Notes: generated by a model not told the origin, from the sequence alone. A stretch of DNA of 64,000 nucleotides from Polaribacter haliotis (GCF_014784055.1 NZ_CP061813.1:1808001-1872000), one strand, 5' to 3'. Positions 10,263 through 20,240 are shown, numbered from the stretch's first letter. A program made the numbers and translations.

Positions 10263-11732
10263 ATGATGAAAAAAATTACTTTAAAAAACATTTTATTTTT
10301 GATGTTTGGATTCATTGCATTTTCTATAAGTGCACAAACCACATATTACGAAGACTTTAGATTCGAAAATGAAGGAAGAGGTTTTACTGTACAAAAAGTT
10401 GCACTTGGTGGACAAGATGCTGCGCAAATAGGAAAAAGAGTGAGTGATGTTGTAGACGCAACAGACTCAAGCCCTGTTTTTGATGAAAGTACAAGACCAG
10501 CAAATAGAATTCCAAATGGAGCAGCAAGAGATCAAAGAGCTATTTCGTTTTCAAATACAAGTGGAGCAGATGCAACTTTAGCAAATCATGAGATTGAAGG
10601 TTGGGCAATGATGACGAATCAAGATTTATCTACTACAAATTCACCAAAAGTTTCTTTTTGGACAGAGCAACGTTCTGTAGTTGGTGGTGGAGCAACACTT
10701 TCTATAATGGTTTCAGAAAACTATACACATGGAGCTGTACCTAATACTGCAACTTGGACAGATGAAACTGCAAATATTACAGGTGCAATAGCAACTTCAG
10801 ATGTTGCTCCTTTAACTTATGTATCTGGAAGTTTAGATTTATCTGCTTACACAAGTAGTTCAGTAACAATAGCTTTTAAAGTTGTTACAGATAATTCAGC
10901 TTTTGAAAAAGATGTAAAACAACATGGCGTATTTTATATTTCTGATGTCGTATTTGAGGCTTCTAGAGAAGATGTTGCGAATGGAGCATTTTCCGCTTTA
11001 AATACAAGTTCTTCAGGACAAGTTGGTATATTTAATACACCATCTGCAGCTAATGCAGAAAGTAATTTTTCTAACACTAGTAAATGGGCAGATGTTTTAA
11101 CAACTCAAGGTTCTGTGCCTAGATTGGCAAATGGAATTTTAATTCCTGTTGGAGAAGGTTATAAATTTGAAGTAGCAGATAAATACAATAAAATTGCTGT
11201 TACAGAAGTAAGATATAAGTTAGTAAATGGTACTTCTAATAAAGGTGCTCCAGATGAATCTAAATGGATTGTTCAAGGAAGTAATGACGATACTTCTTGG
11301 GATGATTTAAGTGATCCTGTTGGAATGTTTAGTAATAATAGTGGATCAACAGAATTCCCTATTACACTAACAACAACAAAACCATATAGATATTATCGTT
11401 TTGTTTTATCAACGGCTTGGACACCAAATTCAAACTTTACAGCTTTGCAACAATTAGATTTTACTGTAGATTCCTCTATATTATCTGTTAAAGATGATGT
11501 TTTAAACAACGCTTTTACAGTATATCCAAACCCTACAAATAGCTTTATAAATATTTCTAAATTGAATATAGAAGTTAAAAATATACAGTTAATAAATCTT
11601 ACTGGTAAAGTAATTTATAAAAATAATAATGCACAACCTATTGATGTAAGAAATTATTCAAAAGGATTATATATGTTAAAAATAGTATCTCAAAAAGGTG
11701 GTGTTACAAGTAAAAAAGTTATAATTAATTAA
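10263..11732 (+). CDS. Secreted T9SS protein with duplicated PUL1 module and discoidin-like domain
   Basis: 489 residues. Signal peptide ends SISAQ. Residues about 25-235 form a beta-rich module beginning YEDFRFENEGRGF, with the landmarks NRIPNG and LDLSAYTSSSVTIAF and ending FYISDVVFEA. A clearly related module occurs in the protein at 20990. Residues about 240-400 look like an F5/8 type C (discoidin) fold (WIVQGSNDDTSWDDL, YRYYRFVLS). The C-terminus (VYPNPTNSFINIS ... KGLYMLKIVSQ ... KKVIIN) is a type A T9SS sorting domain, so the protein should be secreted and surface-attached. No catalytic motif seen. Probable surface glycan-binding protein of PUL1; function inferred. ATG at 10263 and 10266 are both possible starts. 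Confidence 0.75.
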   Translation: MMKKITLKNILFLMFGFIAFSISAQTTYYEDFRFENEGRGFTVQKVALGGQDAAQIGKRVSDVVDATDSSPVFDESTRPANRIPNGAARDQRAISFSNTSGADATLANHEIEGWAMMTNQDLSTTNSPKVSFWTEQRSVVGGGATLSIMVSENYTHGAVPNTATWTDETANITGAIATSDVAPLTYVSGSLDLSAYTSSSVTIAFKVVTDNSAFEKDVKQHGVFYISDVVFEASREDVANGAFSALNTSSSGQVGIFNTPSAANAESNFSNTSKWADVLTTQGSVPRLANGILIPVGEGYKFEVADKYNKIAVTEVRYKLVNGTSNKGAPDESKWIVQGSNDDTSWDDLSDPVGMFSNNSGSTEFPITLTTTKPYRYYRFVLSTAWTPNSNFTALQQLDFTVDSSILSVKDDVLNNAFTVYPNPTNSFINISKLNIEVKNIQLINLTGKVIYKNNNAQPIDVRNYSKGLYMLKIVSQKGGVTSKKVIIN

Positions 11733-11756
11733 AAAGTGTTTGACTTTTATTATTTT

Positions 11757-11796
11757 AAAAGAGCATTATACATTACACAGATAGTGCTCTTTTCGT
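11757..11796 (+). terminator. Intrinsic terminator after T9SS protein gene
   Basis: Stem AAAAGAGCATTAT paired with ATAGTGCTCTTTT (one G-U), 11-base loop region, followed by a T-rich tail. It lies 25 bp after the stop codon. Confidence 0.75.
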
Positions 11797-11832
11797 TATT
11801 AAAAGATAAAATCTTACTAAAAGACCAAAAAG

Positions 11833-11889
11833 CAACCCTTATTTGAACCCTTATACCTCTTTAAAATTTTAATTCTTGCTATAAATTTG
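11833..11889 (+). promoter_or_regulatory. Probable promoter of the GH88-sulfatase-PL8 operon with degenerate operator
   Basis: A full -7 box TAAATTTG lies at 11882-11889. Upstream are CAACCCTTAT (11833), GAACCCTTAT (11845) and ATACCTCTTT (11854), resembling the operator cores of the other PUL1 promoters. Their spacing (12 and about 20 bp) departs from the 22-bp rule, so the operator part is tentative. Confidence 0.4.
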
Positions 11890-11951
11890 TTTAAAACGAA
11901 ATCTTAAAATTTCAAATTAAAAAAGTCAGTGTAATTTAAAATCAAAATCAA

Positions 11952-13178
11952 ATGCGTTTCAAAATATTTTTTCTATTTTTTTTGGTAAGTTTTGTAAGTT
12001 GTAAAAACTCAAAAAAACCAACTCTTATTGCTTCAGTTTCTAATAATGAAACTTCAATAGATTTACAAAAACAAATTGATGATTGTGAACACCAATTAGA
12101 AATTGCAGTTCCTAAATTAACAGACTTAACAAAACACCCAAGGTTAATAGATGCTGATAAAACAGCGTGGAAAGAAGTTACAAACAACAAACTAATTTGG
12201 ACTTCTGGTTTTTATCCTGGAATTTTATGGTATGCTTATGATGTAACAGGAAACGAAAGATGGAAAAATGAAGCTATAAAACGTACAGAGGTTTTTGAAG
12301 ATTTTAAAAATATTACAGAACACCATGATATTGGTTTTATGATGTTTCCTGCTTATGGGAATGGGTATAAAATTGGTGGTAAAAAAGAGTACAAAGATAT
12401 TTTATTAACATCAGCAAAATCTTTAGCATCGAGATTTAACTCAAATGTTGGTACCATAAGATCTTGGTCTAACAAAATGCATCCTCGTTGGAAACAACAC
12501 ATTACAATTATCGATAATATGTTGAATTTAGAATTGCTTTTCTGGGCTTCTAAACATAGTAATGATTCAAAATTTTATGATATTGCTGTAAAACATGCAG
12601 AAACTACTATGAAAAATCATTTTAGAAAAGATTTAACTTCTTGGCATGTTATTGAATACGATTCTATAAACGGAAATGTATTAAACAGACATACAAAACA
12701 AGGTTTTGCAGACGACAGTAGATGGTCTCGTGGACAAGCTTGGGGCGTTTATGGTTATACAATGGTTTACAAAGAAACAAAAGACAAGAAGTTTTTAGAT
12801 TTTGCTCAAAAAATTACAGATAAGTATTTAGATTTATTGCCAGAAGATATGGTTCCTGCTTGGGATTTCGATGTACAAAGCAATCCAAAAGAAGAAAAAG
12901 ATGCTTCTGCAGCAGCAGTTGTTGCATCTGCATTATTAGATTTAAGCACTTTTGTCGAAAGTAAAGAAGACCAAGAAAGGTATTATAATGCAGCAATTAA
13001 AATGTTGAAATCTTTAGGGTCAGAAAATTATTCTGCAGTGGGCAAAGCAGATTCTTTTTTACTACATTCTACAGGTGCAAAATCTTTAGGTCATGAAATT
13101 GATGTTGCTTTAATTTACGCAGATTATTATTACATTGAAGCACTCTCAAGATTAAAAAATTTAGAAGCAAAAAAATAA
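11952..13178 (+). CDS. GH88 unsaturated glucuronyl hydrolase, lipoprotein
   Basis: Hydrolyses the unsaturated uronic acid from the non-reducing end of the di- and oligosaccharides made by polysaccharide lyases. 408 residues, normal for GH88. Lipobox VSC at Cys17. The (alpha/alpha)6 barrel landmarks are WTSGFYPGILWYAYD, HHDIGFMMFPAYGNG and IIDNMLNLELLFWASK, with DDSRWSRGQAWGVYGY further on. Asp126 (in HHDIG) and Asp188 (in IIDNM) are 62 residues apart and match the two essential aspartates known for the family. First gene of a run leading to sulfatase, orphan lipoprotein, PL8 and a second sulfatase. Specificity for chondroitin disaccharides is inferred from the neighbouring PL8. Confidence 0.95.
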   Translation: MRFKIFFLFFLVSFVSCKNSKKPTLIASVSNNETSIDLQKQIDDCEHQLEIAVPKLTDLTKHPRLIDADKTAWKEVTNNKLIWTSGFYPGILWYAYDVTGNERWKNEAIKRTEVFEDFKNITEHHDIGFMMFPAYGNGYKIGGKKEYKDILLTSAKSLASRFNSNVGTIRSWSNKMHPRWKQHITIIDNMLNLELLFWASKHSNDSKFYDIAVKHAETTMKNHFRKDLTSWHVIEYDSINGNVLNRHTKQGFADDSRWSRGQAWGVYGYTMVYKETKDKKFLDFAQKITDKYLDLLPEDMVPAWDFDVQSNPKEEKDASAAAVVASALLDLSTFVESKEDQERYYNAAIKMLKSLGSENYSAVGKADSFLLHSTGAKSLGHEIDVALIYADYYYIEALSRLKNLEAKK

Positions 13179-13193
13179 ACTATTATTCTTAAA

Positions 13194-14693
13194 ATGAATT
13201 ATTTAAAGATTTTATCACTCATTTGTGTTTCAGTATTTATAGTTTCTTGTAAAACGAATTCAACTTCGGAAGAAACCAAAAAAGAGAAACCAAATATCTT
13301 ATTTATTTTTCCAGATCAGTTTAGAAATGCTGCAATTGGTATTAATAATCAAGATCCTGTAGTTACACCTAATTTAGATAAATTAGGAAAAGAAGGAATG
13401 GTAATTTCGAACGCAATTAGCAATTATCCATTATGCAGTCCATACAGAGGAATGTTAATGACAGGGAAATTGCCATATAATAATTCAGTTTTAAGTAACA
13501 GTAATTCCAACAGACATAAATACAATAATTCTTGGCAAAAAGACGACGTTAGTATTTCTGATGTTTTAGTAGAAAACGGATATGATGCTGGTTATGTAGG
13601 CAAATTACACTTAACCTCTCCTGCTCCAATTCAAGGAAAAGATTCTGTGCTTTGGGATGCTTATCAACCTAAAGAATTACGTCATAATTTTAATTTTTGG
13701 TATGCCTATGGAACTTTTGACGAACACAATACACCTCACTATTGGAAAAATGAAGCTAAAGAAGATGAGGTTACAGAAATTAAAGAATGGTCTGCAAAAC
13801 ACGAAGCAAATGTTATTATCGATTATATTAAAAATCCTTCACCAGAAACAAGAAGTGCAGACAAACCTTTTGCTTTATTTTGGTCTGTAAATCCACCTCA
13901 TCCACCTTATCAATATGTTCCCGAAAAATATTTAAAGAACTATAAAGACAAATCTTTGGATGAATTATTGGTTAGAGAAAATGTAGCTTTAGATTCAGAT
14001 GTAAGTGAATTTGCTTTTCACGCTGGAGCAACAAGAAATAGAACACATTTGGCAAAAGAACATGTTCGTAATCATTTTGCGATGGTTACTGGTGTTGATG
14101 AACAAATAGGGCGAGTTTTAAAATCTTTAAAAGATGAAGGTATAGAAGAAAATACGATTGTAATCATCACTTCAGATCATGGAGAAATGATGGGAAGCCA
14201 TGGTTTGATGTCTAAAAATGTTTGGTTTGAAGAAGCTATAAATGTGCCTTTTATTATTAAATGGCCGAGAAAGATAAGGGCGAATCAAAAAAGTGATTTA
14301 ATTGTAAGTGTAACTGATATTATGCCAACAATTTTAAATTTAGTGGAAGCTACAGATGGAATTCCAAAGAATTTAGATGGTCGAGATTTATCGTCCATAA
14401 TTTTGAATGATGAAGGAGATAAACCAACTTCTGCTCTGTATTATTTTATTTTGGAAGGAGAACCTGCTTCTGGTCATAGAGGAATTAGAACGCACAAAAA
14501 CACGTACGTTATTACTATTGATAAAAATAATATAGAACGCAAATTTTTATATGATAATGTAAATGATCCGTATCAAAAAACAAATTTGATTGGTAAAAAT
14601 GCAGATTTAGAAAAAAAATTGTATTCAGAATTAATTAAAAATTTAGAGGAGAAAAAAGATCCTTGGCTGGAGAAATATCAAAACTTAAAATAA
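13194..14693 (+). CDS. S1-family sulfatase, lipoprotein (first PUL1 sulfatase)
   Basis: Removes sulfate esters from the glycosaminoglycan or its oligosaccharides. 499 residues, lipobox IVSC (Cys19). The formylglycine signature is C81-S-P-Y-R85 within YPLCSPYRGMLMTG, of the Cys type matured by a formylglycine-generating enzyme, not present in this window. Metal-site regions are visible: N-terminal FIFPDQFRN, and ITSDHGEMMGSHG towards the C-terminus. The CSPYRGMLMTG context reminds me of glycosaminoglycan sulfatases of gut Bacteroides, including the chondroitin 4-O-sulfatase type, but I cannot assign the subfamily or position specificity. Starts 15 bp after GH88 and its stop is 3 bp from the next start, so clearly co-transcribed. 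Confidence 0.92.
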   Translation: MNYLKILSLICVSVFIVSCKTNSTSEETKKEKPNILFIFPDQFRNAAIGINNQDPVVTPNLDKLGKEGMVISNAISNYPLCSPYRGMLMTGKLPYNNSVLSNSNSNRHKYNNSWQKDDVSISDVLVENGYDAGYVGKLHLTSPAPIQGKDSVLWDAYQPKELRHNFNFWYAYGTFDEHNTPHYWKNEAKEDEVTEIKEWSAKHEANVIIDYIKNPSPETRSADKPFALFWSVNPPHPPYQYVPEKYLKNYKDKSLDELLVRENVALDSDVSEFAFHAGATRNRTHLAKEHVRNHFAMVTGVDEQIGRVLKSLKDEGIEENTIVIITSDHGEMMGSHGLMSKNVWFEEAINVPFIIKWPRKIRANQKSDLIVSVTDIMPTILNLVEATDGIPKNLDGRDLSSIILNDEGDKPTSALYYFILEGEPASGHRGIRTHKNTYVITIDKNNIERKFLYDNVNDPYQKTNLIGKNADLEKKLYSELIKNLEEKKDPWLEKYQNLK

Positions 14694-14696
14694 GAA

Positions 14697-15461
14697 ATGA
14701 AGTTAAATGCAAATCCTTTTTTTTCTTTAGTAGATAAAAGTAAAATTATTGTTTTCATCTGCTTATCTATGCTTTTTTTAAGCTGTGAAAAAGAGAATAA
14801 ATTTGCAAAAACAGATTATAAAAGTGATTTTTCTAAAATAACACAAACTACACTTCCAGAATTAGAATATGCTTCAGAAAATAGTAAAGAATGGCAAATT
14901 ATAAATAACAAAATTGAATGTTTGGTAAGTAATGAAGATAGAAAAATTAGTTTGCGAACAAGACAATTAGGAAACCAAGAAGGCGATTTAGAAATGTCAG
15001 TTCATATGGGTTTTTATAATGATGAAATTTCTAACTTAAATAAAAATTGGGCGGGTTTTCATATTGGTTCTAAATCCGATTTTAAAGTAAATGCTCCAAA
15101 TTCCAAAAAAGGCATAAATATTGGAATGTGTACAAATGGAGCTTTGTTTATTGGAGCTCCAAGTCCAAATCATAAAAACAAAACAATTATAGAAGCATTA
15201 AAAAAAGGGGTGAATTTAAAAATGTCTATTTCAAATCATTTTAATAATTACACTATCGATCTTTCTGTGATAGATACCACAAATGGAAAAGTTTTAGGTA
15301 GAATCTCTAAAAAAGACATTGCCAAAGAACAAATAACTGGAGATTTGGCATTAATTAGTAGCTTCGAAAATATAGAAAATGAGAATTCTAACCCAACAAA
15401 AAGTGTTTGGTTTCAAGACTGGGAAATAAAAGGATCTAAAGTTACATTACTTACTAAATAG
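14697..15461 (+). CDS. Orphan lipoprotein, beta-sandwich fold of unknown function
   Basis: 254 residues with a long N-region, then lipobox FLSC (Cys30). The mature part looks all-beta (EWQIINNKIECLVSNEDRK, RTRQLGNQEGDLEMSVHMGF, GINIGMCTNGALFIGAPS, VWFQDWEIKGS) and resembles the N-terminal concanavalin-like region found fused to some secreted PhoD-type phosphatases and sulfatases, here without any catalytic domain. No catalytic residues recognised. Sandwiched between a sulfatase (3 bp upstream) and the PL8 lyase (37 bp downstream). A carbohydrate-binding accessory is the simplest idea, but function is unknown. Confidence 0.6.
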   Translation: MKLNANPFFSLVDKSKIIVFICLSMLFLSCEKENKFAKTDYKSDFSKITQTTLPELEYASENSKEWQIINNKIECLVSNEDRKISLRTRQLGNQEGDLEMSVHMGFYNDEISNLNKNWAGFHIGSKSDFKVNAPNSKKGINIGMCTNGALFIGAPSPNHKNKTIIEALKKGVNLKMSISNHFNNYTIDLSVIDTTNGKVLGRISKKDIAKEQITGDLALISSFENIENENSNPTKSVWFQDWEIKGSKVTLLTK

Positions 15462-15498
15462 TAATAAAAATAAAGGTTCTTAAAACAAAATTATAAAT

Positions 15499-18400
15499 AT
15501 GAATACATCAAAAAAAACATATTTTTCTTCCATATTAATTATTTTAATTGGCTTCTTTGGTTATGCACAACACAACAAACCTGCAATAGAATCTTTTGAG
15601 GATGAAGCAGTTTTAAATGAATATAAAACTACAAATAGTACCATTTCTACGAGTGAAGACCATTTTAAATTTGGTGATAAATCTTTAAAATGGACTTGGA
15701 CAAATGTAGCTTCTGTAACTACTTCAAACTTTAAGTTTTTAACTTTAGATGAAAGTCCTTTGGCTTATGGAGATCATTTTCCTGCAAGTCCTACTTTACA
15801 AATGGATATCTATAATGAAATTCCTCAAAATGAAACAATAACTATTTCTTACCAAAAAAACGGACAAAAAGAAGTTTGGTTCGATATTGCTTTAACCTTT
15901 AAAGGATGGCGAACAATTTGGGTTCCTTTTTACGAAATGAAAGGAAATACCCCAAAAAAAGGAGCTATTATAGATTACGATTCTTTTAAAATTACCACAA
16001 ATTCAAAAAGTGGAACTTTATATTTTGATGATATTATTTTTTCTCAATACCAAGATGACAGACATCAATATCCAGATGAAATTGTTCCATTTATTAAAGA
16101 TGGCCAAGATTTAGCTAAAGATCATTGGATGCCATTAATTAGCAATTACAATCGTATAAAAAACGTAAAAGAAAAACCTATTTCTGTAGCTACAAGAATC
16201 GACTTAAAAAAGTTCGAGCAAAAAATTGATGCAGATTTAGTAATTCCAAAAAAATATAGGATTTATATTAATTCTTTAAAAGAAGACTTCAATAAATTAA
16301 ATCTAAAGGATAATGGAGAAATAATTACAGGACCACCTTTAACTTTTCAAAGAAAACAATCTTTCTACGATAAAATACAACAAGGTAAGAATGAGTTTAA
16401 TGATGTTGGTGAATTAGGTAAAATATTAAAAAAATTAGCTAATTTTCATAAAAGAGGTAATGCAGAAGAAACAGCAACAATTGAAGAAATGTTTTTAACC
16501 GGAACAAAATATTTTTTAGACCAAGGTTGGCAAGCAGGTTCTAATGGCGGAACAAGACATCATGTTGGTTACAATGTTAGAGAAATTACAGATGCATTCT
16601 TTATTATGCGAAGATTTTTATATGAAAAAGGCTTGTTAAAAGAAGTTGCAAGTAGCTTACATTGGTTATTTAATTTAGGAATGGTTTTAGACGACGAAAG
16701 TAAATTTCACGTAAATATAGACTATTTAAACACCCAAGCATATTATCATTTAAAGCTAATTTTCATGTTTGAAAAACAAGAAACACAAGCTAGAATGTTA
16801 AGTGCATATTCTAAATACATGTCTATTATTTTAGCACAACAAAAAGAAGAATGGGGTTTTAAAATAGATGGAACTGCTTGGCACCATAATGGACATTATC
16901 CTGCGTATGGAATTGGTGCTTTTCAAAATGTACCAAAAGTAATAAATACGTTAGCAAGAACAAGATTTAGAGTAAGAACAGAAGGCCATGAAAATTTTAG
17001 AAAAGCCTTTTTAGCATCCAGAATTTATAGTCAGAAATACAATTGGGGTTTTGGTAATGCTGGACGTCATCCATTAGAAAACAATGGAATAAATTCTCTA
17101 AAAGAAGAATTTTTATTGATGGCAAATGCTGGAGATCCGACAGGAAAAACTAAAATAGACAAGGAAGTTGCAGCAGCATATTTAAGACTTTGGGGAAAAG
17201 AGGATGTTTTAAACTCTACTTTATTTACTCAAATAAACGGAATAAATGAAGAAAATCTTACTGGTTTTTACACGTTTCCTTATGGAGCAACTGCTGTAAA
17301 AAGACAAAATGATTGGGCAGCAATTATTAAAGGATATAGCAAATATGTTTGGGCATCAGAAATTTATGTGGCTTCTAACAGGTATGGAAGATATCCTGCA
17401 AACGGAACCATACAATTATTGAATAAAAAAGGCGAAAAAGGAAGTGGTTTTAAACAAGAAGGTTGGGATTGGAACAGATATCCTGCAGCAACTGTTATCT
17501 ATTTACCTTTTGAGGAATTAGAACCAAAAATGCCCTTAATTATGTTTCGTTCTGCAGAAACTTTTGCAGGAACTACAACTTTAGGAGAGAATGGAATTTT
17601 CGGAATGATTTTAAACGAAAGTAAAGGTTCTAATGCAGATGGAAATGAAGTAAATGTTGGTTTTCCTGGAAAGTTAAAAGCGAAGAAATCGGTATTTTCT
17701 TTTGGAAATAAATTAATTTGTATTGGTACAGATATTTCGAGTATCGATGCTAAAAATCCAACTCAAACAAACTTATTTCAAACATTTTTAAAAGATGAAA
17801 AAGATCTGATTTACATTCCTTCAGATGAAATTAAAAATTTTCCTTTTAAAGGAGAAATCCCTAAAAACAACGAACAAAAAAACTGGATTATAGATAATTA
17901 TGGAAACGGATATCATATTTTATCTAATGATGCTGTTCAATTCAAAAAAGAAAAACAAAAATCATATCACAATAAATATTCTATCAATACTGGTAAAATG
18001 AATCCGAAAGGAAAAGGAGCAAAAGAAACTGAAGGTAATTATGCTTCTGCATGGATAAATCATGGTTTAGCACCAAAAAACGCCAATTATCAATATGTAA
18101 TTTATCCATTCAATAATGAAGGAGAAATAAAGAATTTTGATCAAAAAGTAAAGAACGACAATTCTTATACCATTTTAAAAGCAGATGGAATTGCACACAT
18201 TGTTAAAGATGAAAAAACAAATACTACAGGTTATGTTGTTTTTGAAGCTGATAAAAATGTAGAAAACGGAATTTTAAAATCGGTTTCTAAACCTGCCTTA
18301 ATTATGGCAAGAAAAGACAGTACAAACAAAACAACATTAAGTGTAGTACAACCAGATTTAAATTTTCAACAAATAAGAAGTAACAGATATATCAACTTTA

Positions 18401-18561
18401 GTAGGCCTGTAAAATTTATGATTACACTGCATGGAAAATGGTCTGCTCCAATTTCAGAAAATGTGCTTTCAGTTGACAATTCTTCTGATACAACAATTAT
18501 TTCTTTAGAATTAAAAGATGGTTTGTCTCACGAGGTTGTTTTAATAAAACTAAAGTCTTAA
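15499..18561 (+). CDS. PL8 chondroitin-ABC-type lyase
   Basis: Cleaves the uronic acid-linked glycosidic bond by beta-elimination, giving unsaturated oligosaccharides for GH88. 1020 residues with a Sec signal (FFGYAQ). Residues about 25-185 are a galactose-binding-like domain (SFEDEAVLNEY, DKSLKWTWTN). Next is the alpha/alpha toroid, then the central beta-sandwich and C-terminal domains. Compared with Proteus vulgaris chondroitinase ABC I (H501, Y508, R560, E653) the equivalents are His463 and Tyr470 in WHHNGHYPAYG, Arg523 in NAGRHP, and Glu654 in QEGWDWNR; SNRYGRYPANGT is also conserved. All four catalytic residues are intact. Chondroitin and dermatan are the likely substrates, hyaluronan possible. 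No T9SS domain, so it may act in the periplasm or leave by another route. Confidence 0.95.
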   Translation: MNTSKKTYFSSILIILIGFFGYAQHNKPAIESFEDEAVLNEYKTTNSTISTSEDHFKFGDKSLKWTWTNVASVTTSNFKFLTLDESPLAYGDHFPASPTLQMDIYNEIPQNETITISYQKNGQKEVWFDIALTFKGWRTIWVPFYEMKGNTPKKGAIIDYDSFKITTNSKSGTLYFDDIIFSQYQDDRHQYPDEIVPFIKDGQDLAKDHWMPLISNYNRIKNVKEKPISVATRIDLKKFEQKIDADLVIPKKYRIYINSLKEDFNKLNLKDNGEIITGPPLTFQRKQSFYDKIQQGKNEFNDVGELGKILKKLANFHKRGNAEETATIEEMFLTGTKYFLDQGWQAGSNGGTRHHVGYNVREITDAFFIMRRFLYEKGLLKEVASSLHWLFNLGMVLDDESKFHVNIDYLNTQAYYHLKLIFMFEKQETQARMLSAYSKYMSIILAQQKEEWGFKIDGTAWHHNGHYPAYGIGAFQNVPKVINTLARTRFRVRTEGHENFRKAFLASRIYSQKYNWGFGNAGRHPLENNGINSLKEEFLLMANAGDPTGKTKIDKEVAAAYLRLWGKEDVLNSTLFTQINGINEENLTGFYTFPYGATAVKRQNDWAAIIKGYSKYVWASEIYVASNRYGRYPANGTIQLLNKKGEKGSGFKQEGWDWNRYPAATVIYLPFEELEPKMPLIMFRSAETFAGTTTLGENGIFGMILNESKGSNADGNEVNVGFPGKLKAKKSVFSFGNKLICIGTDISSIDAKNPTQTNLFQTFLKDEKDLIYIPSDEIKNFPFKGEIPKNNEQKNWIIDNYGNGYHILSNDAVQFKKEKQKSYHNKYSINTGKMNPKGKGAKETEGNYASAWINHGLAPKNANYQYVIYPFNNEGEIKNFDQKVKNDNSYTILKADGIAHIVKDEKTNTTGYVVFEADKNVENGILKSVSKPALIMARKDSTNKTTLSVVQPDLNFQQIRSNRYINFSRPVKFMITLHGKWSAPISENVLSVDNSSDTTIISLELKDGLSHEVVLIKLKS

Positions 18562-18630
18562 AACATTTTACAAAGTTTTTTTGTTAAGCTAATTAAAGCA
18601 TTAAAAATTTTGTAAGTTTAAATCCAAATT

Positions 18631-20202
18631 ATGAAATCGACAATTAAATTTATTTTTGTTTTGTGCTTTTTTTTAAGTTGCAAAGACAAATCATCAGAAG
18701 AAAAAATTGCTAAAAGTAAAATCAAAAAACCAAATATTGTTTTCATTTATACAGACGATTTAGGTTATGGAGATGTAAGTGCTTATGGTGCAACAGAAAT
18801 TAAAACTCCTGCAATAGATAAATTGGCATCTGAAGGTATTTTATTTAAAAACGCCTATGCAACTGCTGCAACTTGCACACCTTCCAGATATTCTTTGTTA
18901 ACTGGAAACTATGCTTGGCGAAAAAAAGGAACTGGAGTTGCTAAAGGCGATGAGTCGCTTTTAATAGATACAAAAAGAACAACTTTACCTGGAGTTTTAC
19001 AAAAAGCGGGTTATCTAACAGGAATTGTTGGAAAATGGCATTTAGGTTTAGGAGACGAAAATGGCCCAAATTGGAACGGAAAAATCAGTCCAGGTCCATT
19101 AGAAATTGGGTTTGATTATTCGTATTTAATTCCTGCAACTGGAGACAGAGTTCCTTGTGTTTTTGTTGAAAATCATCATATTGTAAATTTAGATCCAAAA
19201 GACCCTATAACCGTAAATTATACAGAAAAAGTTGGAGATTGGCCAACAGGAAAAGAAAATCCGGAGTTGTTAAGAATGAAAACCTCGCAAGGTCATAACA
19301 ACACAATTGTAAACGGAATTAGTAGAATTGGTTACATGACTGGTGGAAAAACTGCTTTGTGGGATGATGAAACGATACCAATGGAATTGGTAGATAAATC
19401 TAAAAAATTCATCAATTCTAATAAAAATCAACCTTTTTTCTTATTGCTATCAACACACGATATTCACGTACCAAGAATTGCTAATAAAATGTTTCAAGGT
19501 AAAAGTGGTTTAGGCCCAAGAGGAGATGTTATTTTACAGTTAGATTGGACAGTAAATGAAATTGTAAAAACGTTGAAAGAACAAAATTTATTAGACAATA
19601 CAATTATCGTTTTTTCGAGTGATAATGGCCCAGTTGTAGATGATGGTTATCAAGATCAAGCAAGAGAATTATTAGGAAACCACAAACCAACAGCTGGTTT
19701 ACGAGGTGGAAAATATAGTGCTTACAATGGAGGAACTAAAATTCCATTAATTATTCGTTGGCCAAATGGAAAAGGAAAAGGCACAGTTTCTAATGCGTTG
19801 GTTAGTCAGGTTGATTTTTTAAGTTCTTTTGCTGCTTTAACAGGAATAGAAAAAGTTAAAAATGATGTAATTGATAGTAAAAATACACTAGATGTTCTTT
19901 TAGGTGATAATAAAATTGGAAGAACTGCAATTGTACAAGAAAGTTTTATGGGACCAGTTTCTTATTTAGAAGGAGATTGGAAATATATAGAACCTTTAGA
20001 TGGTCCAAAATTAGTTCCTTGGGGTCCAATTATAGAAACTGGTTTTCAAACGGAACCTCAATTATATCATTTAAAAGAAGATATAAATGAGCAAAATAAT
20101 TTAGCATCAAAATATCCAGAAAAAGTAAAAGATTTAAGAGAAAAACTGTTTAATATAAAGAAAAACGGTTTTAAGAATCAGCATGAGGTTAATTTGAATT
20201 AA
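18631..20202 (+). CDS. S1-family sulfatase, lipoprotein (second PUL1 sulfatase)
   Basis: 523 residues, lipobox FLSC (Cys17). Formylglycine motif C82-T-P-S-R86 in AATCTPSRYSLLTGNYAWRK; N-terminal metal-binding stretch FIYTDDLGYGD; second metal region FSSDNGPVVDDGYQD; HDIHVP. The SRYSLLTGNYAWRKKGTG context is typical of arylsulfatase A-like enzymes of the kind that includes bacterial GalNAc-6-O-sulfatases, which would fit chondroitin 6-sulfate. That specificity is inference. It differs strongly from the first sulfatase, suggesting two sulfate positions are served. 69 bp after the PL8 gene, with no hairpin between. Confidence 0.92.
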   Translation: MKSTIKFIFVLCFFLSCKDKSSEEKIAKSKIKKPNIVFIYTDDLGYGDVSAYGATEIKTPAIDKLASEGILFKNAYATAATCTPSRYSLLTGNYAWRKKGTGVAKGDESLLIDTKRTTLPGVLQKAGYLTGIVGKWHLGLGDENGPNWNGKISPGPLEIGFDYSYLIPATGDRVPCVFVENHHIVNLDPKDPITVNYTEKVGDWPTGKENPELLRMKTSQGHNNTIVNGISRIGYMTGGKTALWDDETIPMELVDKSKKFINSNKNQPFFLLLSTHDIHVPRIANKMFQGKSGLGPRGDVILQLDWTVNEIVKTLKEQNLLDNTIIVFSSDNGPVVDDGYQDQARELLGNHKPTAGLRGGKYSAYNGGTKIPLIIRWPNGKGKGTVSNALVSQVDFLSSFAALTGIEKVKNDVIDSKNTLDVLLGDNKIGRTAIVQESFMGPVSYLEGDWKYIEPLDGPKLVPWGPIIETGFQTEPQLYHLKEDINEQNNLASKYPEKVKDLREKLFNIKKNGFKNQHEVNLN

Positions 20203-20240
20203 TAACATCACTTTTAAAATTAGTATATAAAATACAAGTA

